The notes beneath the pieces are model-generated. The model did not search any database and was not told the origin of the DNA. It saw only the letters and a program-made list of their open reading frames with translations. A program made the translations under genes and the position numbers. From an uncultured Clostridia bacterium (GTDB lineage Bacteria; Bacillota; Clostridia; Christensenellales; UBA1242), in contig CANQZB010000032.1 of NCBI GenBank assembly GCA_947628195.1, positions 1 to 9,307 on the forward strand: 9,307 bases of DNA, written 5' to 3'. Positions 1 through 4,947 of this stretch are shown here, piece after piece. How positions within the stretch are numbered: position 1 is the first letter of the stretch; every line of letters begins with the position of its first letter.

Positions 1-1
1 T

Positions 2-76
2 ATTGACTTTTCAAACGATTTAAAATGTGCTGAAACATTAAAAAAATCCTTAAATTATCAAATTGATATAGGGTAA
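2..76 (+). CDS. Possible 3' end of an unidentified upstream gene (partial)
   Basis: One forward frame is open from the window edge to a TAA at 74-76, giving 24 residues that end in LNYQIDIG. The other two forward frames hit stops within the first 21 bases. The peptide has ordinary, mildly charged composition and would end 51 bases before the next gene. I do not recognise the family. In many Clostridia the gene before ylmC/nrdR is a sporulation sigma factor, but this tail does not look like the C-terminus of SigG. It may be chance, because 24 open codons is short. Confidence 0.35.
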   Translation: MDFSNDLKCAETLKKSLNYQIDIG

Positions 77-90
77 ATATTTTAAAATTT

Positions 91-120
91 TTGACAACTT
101 TTTACAAATTCCCTCATATT
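91..120 (+). promoter_or_regulatory. Candidate promoter of the YlmC-like gene, close to the ATG
   Basis: A perfect TTGACA lies at 91-96. The best -10-like hexamer, CATATT at 115-120, follows after an 18-base spacer. Transcription from it would start around 126-128, essentially at the ATG at 128. No Shine-Dalgarno sequence lies between. The CATATTTT at 115-122 also resembles the -10 of sporulation sigma-E promoters (CATACANT), and the gene family is sporulation-linked, so which sigma factor reads it is open. Confidence 0.45.
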
Positions 121-127
121 TTAAGAT

Positions 128-469
128 ATGGAAGCGTCTTTCCTTGAATTGAAACGCAAGCAGGTTATCAACACGGTGGACGGCAAATGTCTGGGGCACA
201 TTACAGACATAATTTTTGATGTTGTAACCGCCAATGCGCTTGGCTTTATTGTGCCACAACCCAATGTTGGCTTTTGGGGGTTGTTCAAAGGAAACAAAGA
301 TTTGTTTATTCCGTTTAATTGCGTGTGCAAAATTGGGGTGGATGTAATTTTGGTTGAACTTTATGTTAACGAAAACCCACCGCCTCCTCCACCGCCACAG
401 CCAAAGGGTGGGAGGAACAAACCAAACGTGATTACGCTAGGCAACAACAATTTAAACACAAGTTATTAA
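128..469 (+). CDS. YlmC/YmxH-family PRC-barrel protein with proline-rich C-terminal tail
   Basis: This 113-residue protein matches the YlmC/YmxH family, a small PRC-barrel fold found in spore-forming Firmicutes and often linked to sporulation; its biochemical role is unknown. Residues 7-77 carry the family pattern: a strand with VINTVDGKCLG, then DIIFD, then a glycine-rich GFWGLFKGNKD loop, then IPFNCVCKIGVDVILVEL. The family usually ends near that last strand. This copy adds about 35 residues, starting with seven consecutive prolines at 84-90 and ending in an Asn-rich segment. An in-frame TAA at 122-124 makes the ATG at 128 the first possible ATG start. No ribosome binding site precedes it. 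The next gene is nrdR, as in many Clostridia, but a terminator separates them. Family call confident; role inferred only from the family. Confidence 0.85.
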   Translation: MEASFLELKRKQVINTVDGKCLGHITDIIFDVVTANALGFIVPQPNVGFWGLFKGNKDLFIPFNCVCKIGVDVILVELYVNENPPPPPPPQPKGGRNKPNVITLGNNNLNTSY

Positions 470-490
470 CAAGGCTTTAGCCTTGTTTTT
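468..490 (+). terminator. Rho-independent terminator after the YlmC-like gene
   Basis: AACAAGGC (468-475) and GCCTTGTT (480-487) form a perfect 8-bp stem with a TTTA loop, and T residues continue through 490. The stem overlaps the stop codon of the upstream gene (TAA at 467-469). It should insulate nrdR from upstream transcription. Confidence 0.85.
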
Positions 491-573
491 CTACATTTTG
501 ATATAATTTTAATTAAAATGCCCAGTATATTGATAAAAATTTTTAAAAATTTTAAAAAATTTGTTAAAATCGT

Positions 574-602
574 TTGTAAAAAAAATTAAACTGTGCCATA
601 AT
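574..602 (+). promoter_or_regulatory. Candidate sigma-A promoter of nrdR, extended -10
   Basis: TTGTAA (574-579) and CATAAT (597-602) are separated by 17 bases. A TGC immediately before the -10 (594-596) gives the TGn extended -10 feature. Transcription would start near 609, leaving a leader of about 20 bases that includes the ribosome binding site. The 40 bases upstream (about 531-572) are almost pure A and T tracts and could act as an UP element. I saw no clear NrdR-box pair. Confidence 0.6.
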
Positions 603-617
603 AGAATTAGCAATTTT

Positions 618-623
618 AAGGAG
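618..623 (+). promoter_or_regulatory. Shine-Dalgarno site that decides the nrdR start
   Basis: AAGGAG lies 3 bases before the ATG at 627 and 6 bases before the ATG at 630. The wider spacing is the functional one, and the family begins MKC, so the start at 630 is preferred over 627. Confidence 0.7.
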
Positions 624-629
624 TAAATG

Positions 630-1064
630 ATGAAGTGTATATTTTGCGGTAACAGCGAGAGCAAGGTTGTGGATAGCCGTTATCTAAAAGACACTAGCAT
701 TAGGCGCAGGAGGGAGTGCCTAAGCTGTGGTAAACGCTTTACCACTTATGAAACGGTTGAAACCAACCCCATGGTGGTAACAAATGTAGATAATGTGCGA
801 GAACCATTTAAAATTGAAAAATTAACCGAAAGCATTAAATATGCAACTTATTGTGTAGACCTAGCAAGGCCGGTGGAAGAAATTGCTTCAAGCATAGAAA
901 CTAAGCTTTTCGCACTTCAAAAGCAAGAAATTTCCACACAGGATATTGTTCGAATTGCACTAGATGTGCTTATGGAAATGAGTTCAATGGCTTGCCTGGT
1001 TTATTACACACAACACACAAATTGTTCAAACTTTGAGGATGTTAGAAGGTTCTTAAATAGGTAG
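630..1064 (+). CDS. nrdR: Transcriptional repressor NrdR (ribonucleotide reductase regulator)
   Basis: NrdR represses ribonucleotide reductase genes in response to the ATP/dATP state, binding DNA through an N-terminal zinc ribbon and nucleotide through an ATP-cone. The zinc ribbon is intact: C3-x2-C6 and C30-x2-C33, with the hallmark IRRRRECLSCGKRFTTYE at about 24-41. The ATP-cone spans about 47-136 and begins PMVVTNVDNVREPFKIEKL. At 144 residues it is slightly shorter than the usual 150-160. The C-terminal part of the cone is unusual: where the family has a segment like AYVRFASVYRDF, this protein reads ACLVYYTQHTNCSNF (121-135). No ribonucleotide reductase gene lies in the window, so regulation is in trans. 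A small ORF starts 2 bases after its stop codon, suggesting one operon. Confidence 0.93.
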   Translation: MKCIFCGNSESKVVDSRYLKDTSIRRRRECLSCGKRFTTYETVETNPMVVTNVDNVREPFKIEKLTESIKYATYCVDLARPVEEIASSIETKLFALQKQEISTQDIVRIALDVLMEMSSMACLVYYTQHTNCSNFEDVRRFLNR

Positions 1065-1066
1065 AT

Positions 1067-1234
1067 ATGGAAAAGCAAACTAAAACAAAAGAGGCTAAAT
1101 TAATAAGCCGAACATCAATCTATTTATCTAGGCCAAAACAAAAGGCGAAGGAGGAATTAAAGCAAACAACTCCTCCTCGCAAACATAGGCTACCAGCAAA
1201 TAAAGCTGATAATTCCATGTATGAAACAAAATAA
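1067..1234 (+). CDS. Small basic hypothetical protein between nrdR and PAP2 gene
   Basis: A 55-codon ORF starts 2 bases after the nrdR stop and fills the whole gap to the next gene, ending 14 bases inside it. It is rich in Lys, Arg, Gln and Thr, has no hydrophobic segment, and ends MYETK. A weak AGGT at 1059-1062 lies 4 bases before its ATG. I do not recognise a family. Its fit between the neighbours and the overlap suggest a real gene, possibly one whose translation is coupled to the PAP2 gene. Against this are its low complexity and the lack of any known homologue that I can name. It could instead be a leader region that is open by chance. Confidence 0.45.
   Translation: MEKQTKTKEAKLISRTSIYLSRPKQKAKEELKQTTPPRKHRLPANKADNSMYETK
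1149..1177 (+). other. Inverted repeat that pairs a perfect Shine-Dalgarno with an anti-SD-like arm
   Basis: AGGAGGA (1149-1155) and TCCTCCT (1171-1177) are perfect 7-base complements separated by 15 bases. The left arm forms part of AAGGAGG (1148-1154), an ideal ribosome binding site, yet no ATG, GTG or TTG follows at a usable distance. The element sits inside the small ORF, about 45-70 bases before the PAP2 start. It may be a chance product of Lys-Glu-Glu and Pro-Pro codons, or an RNA hairpin affecting translation. Confidence 0.4.
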
Positions 1235-1835
1235 AAAAACTATATTAACCATCGTTTCAATTATAAGCCTTATTGGGTTTATAGTTTTTTTAATTTTAGT
1301 TGTTAATAAATACAATTTTAAAATGGACAAATTTAACGAAACATTAATGAACGGCAGAAATTCATATTTAAATGTAATTTTTAGAATTTTAACGTATTTT
1401 GGCTCGTCAGTTTTGCTGTTTGCCTCTGCCATTTTAATGTTAATATTTGTTAAAAACAAAAAGGTTGGCTTTGGTTTGCTTGGAGGGTTGGCAGGTGCGT
1501 CTTTGCTAAATCTTTTAATAAAATACACAGTAAGGCGTCCGCGTCCAACTATGCCAATGGTTATTAAAGAAATTGGTTATAGTTTCCCAAGTGCGCATGC
1601 AATGTTAAGCTTTGTTTTCTTTGGTTTGCTTATATATTTTGTGCTAAAAAATATTAATAAAAAATGGCTAAAAATAAGTTTAACAGTTTTATTCAGTTTA
1701 ATTGTTATTATTGTGGGCGTTTCACGCATTTATTTGGGTGTGCATTTCACAAGCGATATAATTGCTGGTTATTTGTTAGGCTTGCCAGTGGTTTGCATCA
1801 CAATTCTGTCGCTAGATGCAATAAAAAAATCTTAA
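1221..1835 (+). CDS. PAP2-family integral membrane phosphatase
   Basis: This 204-residue polytopic membrane protein has the three-part active site of the type 2 phosphatidic acid phosphatase superfamily: K101-x6-R108-P109 (KYTVRRPRP), P123-S-A-H126, and S168-R169-x5-H175-x3-D179. By family analogy H126 and H175 are the catalytic histidines. Hydrophobic segments lie at about 8-28, 54-76, 82-100, 127-142, 150-168 and 180-197. Members dephosphorylate lipid phosphates such as undecaprenyl pyrophosphate or phosphatidylglycerophosphate; the sequence does not say which. The ATG has no ribosome binding site and lies inside the end of the upstream small ORF, so translational coupling is likely. The frame stays open upstream to 1161 but contains no ATG, GTG or TTG. 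A weak terminator follows. Confidence 0.9.
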   Translation: MKQNKKTILTIVSIISLIGFIVFLILVVNKYNFKMDKFNETLMNGRNSYLNVIFRILTYFGSSVLLFASAILMLIFVKNKKVGFGLLGGLAGASLLNLLIKYTVRRPRPTMPMVIKEIGYSFPSAHAMLSFVFFGLLIYFVLKNINKKWLKISLTVLFSLIVIIVGVSRIYLGVHFTSDIIAGYLLGLPVVCITILSLDAIKKS

Positions 1836-1860
1836 ATGTTTAATTAACAAAGCATTTTTT
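1834..1860 (+). terminator. Weak rho-independent terminator after the PAP2 gene
   Basis: AAATGTTT (1834-1841) pairs with AAGCATTT (1850-1857) through 8 positions including one G-U wobble, with an 8-base loop. Six T residues run from 1855 to 1860. The stem is A/T-rich and thus weak, and it overlaps the stop codon of the PAP2 gene. Confidence 0.45.
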
Positions 1861-1880
1861 GCAATTTTTAACATAAACAA

Positions 1881-1909
1881 TTGCAAAATTTCTTTTTTTA
1901 TGATATTCT
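1881..1909 (+). promoter_or_regulatory. Candidate promoter of the ABC-F gene, directly before the start codon
   Basis: TTGCAA (1881-1886) and TATTCT (1904-1909) are 17 bases apart, each matching four of six consensus bases. An overlapping TATGAT at 1899-1904 is a closer -10 match but lacks a good -35. Either would place the transcript start within about 0-6 bases of the ATG at 1917, with no room for a Shine-Dalgarno sequence. Confidence 0.45.
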
Positions 1910-1916
1910 AATTGCT

Positions 1917-3500
1917 ATGATTACAGTAAATAATGTGGCTGTTCAGTTTGGAAGCCGAAAACTTTTTGATGAAGTTAACCTTAAATTTACAAAAGGCAAC
2001 TGCTATGGAATAATAGGTGCAAATGGTGCGGGTAAATCTACATTTATGCGCGTTCTTTCTGGCGATTTAGAGCCTAATAAAGGCGAAGTTATTATTCCGC
2101 CTAAAGAAAGATTGTCAGTTTTAGAGCAGAATCAAGAGAAATATAACGAATACACCGTTCTTCGCACAGTTTTAATGGGGCACAAACGTCTTGTTGAAAT
2201 AATGGACGAAAAAGAAATGTATTATCAGAAGGCAGATTTTACAGAAGAAGATGGCGTAAAATTGGGCGAACTTGAAGCCGAGTTTATGGAACTAAATGGT
2301 TGGGATGCGGAAAGCGAAGCGGAAAATTTGTTAAATTCGCTAGAAATTCCTAAAGAATTGTTTGGCGAACTTATGGCGAATGTGGATAGCAAAATTAAAG
2401 TTAAAGTTTTGCTTGCACAGGCGTTGTTTTCAAACCCAGATAATTTAATTTTAGACGAGCCTACAAACAACCTAGACGTTAAAACCATTAGATGGCTAGA
2501 AGACTTTATTTTGAATTTTGAAAACACAATAATTATTGTCAGCCACAACAGGCATTTTTTGAACAAGGTTTGCACTCATATTTGCGATATAGATTATGGC
2601 AAAATAAATTTATATTTGGGCAATTATGATTTTTGGTATGAATCTAGCCAATTAGCGTTAAAACAGTTGAAGGACCAGAACAAAAAAGCGGAACAGCGCG
2701 CTAAAGAATTGCAAGAATTTATTGCAAGATTTTCGGCAAACGCATCAAAATCCAAACAGGCAACCAGCAGAAAGAAGGAACTTGAACGCCTAACAATAGA
2801 AGACATTAAACCTTCAAGCCGAAAATATCCTTATATTGATTTTAAATTTGACCAGCGCATTGGTAACGACATTCTTTTTGTTAAAAATCTTACAAAAAAA
2901 GGTTTGTTTGAAAATGTAAGTTTCACCGTTCGCCCAGATAATAAAATTGCAATTATGAGTGATAATAGCAATGTTGTAACGGCGTTGTTTGAAATCCTTG
3001 CCGGGAAGGATACTGATTATAAAGGTGAAGTTAAATGGGGTAAAACCATAACAGCCACTTATCTGCCACAAAACAATAACAGTTATTTTGAAAATTGCGA
3101 TTTATCTCTTGTTGAGTGGATTGGCCAGTTTACAAAGGAAAATGATGCAACATTCTTGCGCAGTTGGCTTGGCAGAATGCTGTTTAGCGGAGAAGAGGCG
3201 GACAAAAAAGCCAAAGTGCTTTCAGGTGGCGAAAAAGTTAGGTGTATGTTGGCAAAAATGATGCTTCAATCTGGCAATTTCTTATTGTTAGATGAACCGA
3301 CCAACCACCTGGACCTGGAAAGTATAACCGCGCTTAATAAAGGAATGGAAAGATTTGATGGTTGTATGATTTTTGCAACCCATGATGAAGAAATAATTTC
3401 AACCGTAGCCAATCGAATTATTCGCATTAACAAAACCTTAGAATACGATAACGAAATTGACTATGATAGTTATGTTGAATCTCAACTTAAAAAGAAATAA
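1917..3500 (+). CDS. ABC-F family ATPase, YbiT/YkpA-like, with one degenerate ATP site
   Basis: ABC-F proteins are soluble twin-ATPase translation factors acting at the ribosomal E site. This 527-residue protein resembles the YbiT/YkpA branch, including the linker segment RFSANASKSKQATSR (271-285). NBD1 has a Walker A (GANGAGKST, 34-42), Walker B (NLILDEPTNNLD, 176-187) and H-loop H210, but its signature LSGGQ is replaced by VDSKI (156-160). A charged helical linker spans about 240-300. NBD2 has an intact LSGGEK signature (435-440), Walker B (FLLLDEPTNHLD, 455-466) and H489, but its Walker A is replaced by SDNSNVVTA (348-356), without the Gly-Lys-Ser/Thr. The start at 1917 (MITVNNV) matches the family; an upstream in-frame TTG at 1881 is rejected. 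No ribosome binding site precedes it. No resistance role can be assigned. Confidence 0.92.
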   Translation: MITVNNVAVQFGSRKLFDEVNLKFTKGNCYGIIGANGAGKSTFMRVLSGDLEPNKGEVIIPPKERLSVLEQNQEKYNEYTVLRTVLMGHKRLVEIMDEKEMYYQKADFTEEDGVKLGELEAEFMELNGWDAESEAENLLNSLEIPKELFGELMANVDSKIKVKVLLAQALFSNPDNLILDEPTNNLDVKTIRWLEDFILNFENTIIIVSHNRHFLNKVCTHICDIDYGKINLYLGNYDFWYESSQLALKQLKDQNKKAEQRAKELQEFIARFSANASKSKQATSRKKELERLTIEDIKPSSRKYPYIDFKFDQRIGNDILFVKNLTKKGLFENVSFTVRPDNKIAIMSDNSNVVTALFEILAGKDTDYKGEVKWGKTITATYLPQNNNSYFENCDLSLVEWIGQFTKENDATFLRSWLGRMLFSGEEADKKAKVLSGGEKVRCMLAKMMLQSGNFLLLDEPTNHLDLESITALNKGMERFDGCMIFATHDEEIISTVANRIIRINKTLEYDNEIDYDSYVESQLKKK

Positions 3501-3529
3501 AAAAATCATCGGCTTGCCCGATGATTTTT
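3501..3529 (+). terminator. Strong rho-independent terminator after the ABC-F gene
   Basis: AAAAATCATCGG (3501-3512) and CCGATGATTTTT (3518-3529) form a perfect 12-bp stem with a 5-base loop and a T-rich 3' arm. The A-rich left arm makes it potentially bidirectional. It starts right after the stop codon. A weaker hairpin, TAAAATC/GATTTTA, follows at 3532-3550. Confidence 0.92.
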
Positions 3530-3591
3530 ATTAAAATCTTAACGATTTTATTAATAAAGATATTGATTAATTCTTAAACTGAAATATTTTT

Positions 3592-3599
3592 CATATATT
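3592..3599 (+). promoter_or_regulatory. Candidate sigma-E-like -10 element before yqfC
   Basis: CATATATT matches seven of eight positions of the sigma-E -10 consensus CATACANT known from Bacillus subtilis, where yqfC and yqfD are sigma-E dependent. It also contains TATATT, a fair sigma-A -10. No convincing -35 is seen at the right spacing for either. The element ends 5 bases before the ATG, leaving no room for a ribosome binding site. Confidence 0.35.
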
Positions 3600-3604
3600 T
3601 TTTT

Positions 3605-3859
3605 ATGAGCATGTTAGATGAAATTGAAAAATTTATGAGTTCTGCGGAAACGTCTATCAATTTCCGCACTATAAATTTAGGGGGAAAACTCCTATATGTT
3701 GAAGGTATTAAATCGGTTGTTTGCTTTGGGGTTGAAGAAATGCAATTCCAACTTAAAAAGAGCCTTTTAACCATTGGGGGAACTAATTTAAAAATGAAAT
3801 ATTTAGATAAATCTACCTGCGTTATTGAAGGTAACATTGTTTCGGTGGTGAACAAATGA
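3605..3859 (+). CDS. yqfC: Sporulation protein YqfC (YabP/YqfC family)
   Basis: This 84-residue protein belongs to the YabP/YqfC family of small sporulation proteins, usually about 90-100 residues. The family pattern is visible as KLLYVEGIKSVVCFGVEEMQ (28-47), then LTIGGTNLKMKYLDKSTCVIEGNI (about 55-78): alternating beta strands with a G-x-NLK core. It has no signal peptide or membrane span. The next gene is yqfD, the usual partner, with an ATGA overlap at 3856-3859 that indicates translational coupling. In Bacillus subtilis the pair is made in the mother cell under sigma-E; the exact role is not established. There is no Shine-Dalgarno sequence before the ATG at 3605, and a second ATG at 3611 is no better placed. 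Confidence 0.85.
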   Translation: MSMLDEIEKFMSSAETSINFRTINLGGKLLYVEGIKSVVCFGVEEMQFQLKKSLLTIGGTNLKMKYLDKSTCVIEGNIVSVVNK

Positions 3860-4947
3860 AATTCAATTTAACGGGCTATGATATAGATAATCTTTTAAAA
3901 AAATTATATTTAAAAAAAATCCCTTTGCTAAATGTGGAAAAGGCGAGTGTTAACCAAGTAAGTTTTGAAATTTTTGATGCGGATGAAAAGCGCGTTAAAA
4001 GATATATCAACAATTTTAAAATAAAGAAAACGCCCAAATTCATTAAGCGTTTGCCCAAAATTGCGCTTGTCAATTTAGGGTTAATATTGGGCGTGTTTTT
4101 TGGTAGCATCTTTTTTATGTTTGCGTCTAACTACACCTGGAAAATTACCGTTTATGGCACAAAAGAGTTGTCGACAAATGAAATAATTGAAGTGCTAAAA
4201 CAAAATGGGGTTAGCACGGGCAAAATTAATTTAAAATCTAGCCAAGATATAGAATATATTTTAATGAATAATTATGATAGAATTGCGCAAGTTTCCGTTA
4301 TAAAGCAAGGAACACACATTATCATAAATATAAGTGAAAAATTGGTATATGTGGAAGAAGAATATAAACCCATAACTGCCAAATATAGCGGAATAATAAC
4401 AAAAATTAACATTATTACCGGCACAACAAATGTGCATGTTGGAGATTTTGTTAATATTGGAGAGGTGCTTGTTTTACCTTTTAACATAAACAGCAGTGGG
4501 GAAAAAGTTAGCGTTAAGCCTATTGCCGAAATAGAAGGCAAAATTTATATAACCAACACAATTTCTTTAAGCAAAAAGGAAAAAGTTTTAAAGCGCACTG
4601 GCAAATCAACAACTGTATATAATTATAAATTTTTAAATTTTAATTTATTTTCTGGTAAAAACAAAAATTCGTTTGCACTTTTTGATTTTGTTAGTTATAA
4701 TGAAAATATAACTAGCATAGTGCCGTTAAAACGAGAAGTTGTAACATATTACGAACTTGATTATGCGGAAATAGAGCATAATTTTGAAGAGGAAAAAGAA
4801 GAATTGAAGCAAAAAGCGCTAGTTTCCGCACAAGAAATGCTTCCGCAATATAGCAAAAAATTAAGAGAGAAAGTTACAACAACCATTATTGAAGACGTTA
4901 TGTATGCCTGTGCTGTTATTGAAGTTACAGGGTTCTTAAATGGTTGA
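3856..4947 (+). CDS. yqfD: Sporulation membrane protein YqfD
   Basis: YqfD is a mother-cell sporulation membrane protein of unknown mechanism. This copy has 363 residues, a little under the roughly 400 usual for the family. It has an N-terminal cytoplasmic domain (1-66), one transmembrane segment (about 69-91, LVNLGLILGVFFGSIFFMFA), then an external domain. The region after the membrane segment (TWKITVYGTKELSTNEII) resembles a POTRA-like alpha/beta module. A later beta-rich segment has the family pattern AKYSGIITKINIITG...VHVGDFVNIGEVLV (about 175-211). The C-terminus has a charged helix and a final hydrophobic strand. It overlaps yqfC by 4 bases and the next gene by 8. Two A-runs (7 and 8) lie in the first 25 codons. 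In relatives phoH follows; here ybeY-era does. Confidence 0.88.
   Translation: MKFNLTGYDIDNLLKKLYLKKIPLLNVEKASVNQVSFEIFDADEKRVKRYINNFKIKKTPKFIKRLPKIALVNLGLILGVFFGSIFFMFASNYTWKITVYGTKELSTNEIIEVLKQNGVSTGKINLKSSQDIEYILMNNYDRIAQVSVIKQGTHIIINISEKLVYVEEEYKPITAKYSGIITKINIITGTTNVHVGDFVNIGEVLVLPFNINSSGEKVSVKPIAEIEGKIYITNTISLSKKEKVLKRTGKSTTVYNYKFLNFNLFSGKNKNSFALFDFVSYNENITSIVPLKREVVTYYELDYAEIEHNFEEEKEELKQKALVSAQEMLPQYSKKLREKVTTTIIEDVMYACAVIEVTGFLNG

Noticed and set aside
537..570. Dense A-tract/T-tract near-palindromes upstream of nrdR
   Set aside because: Low-complexity A/T sequence in an A/T-rich intergenic region. It may act as an UP element, but no specific operator is discernible.
1881..1916. Extension of the ABC-F gene to an in-frame TTG start
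   Set aside because: The ATG at 1917 gives the family-typical MITVNNV start, and the extension covers the likely promoter with no ribosome binding site.
2225..3071. Reverse-strand open frames inside the ABC-F gene
   Set aside because: They oppose conserved ATPase motifs and give Ser/Phe-rich products typical of antisense shadow frames.
3897..3930. A7 and A8 runs early in yqfD as a possible phase-variable slippage site
   Set aside because: The frame is intact, such runs are expected with Lys codons in an A/T-rich genome, and nothing suggests switching.
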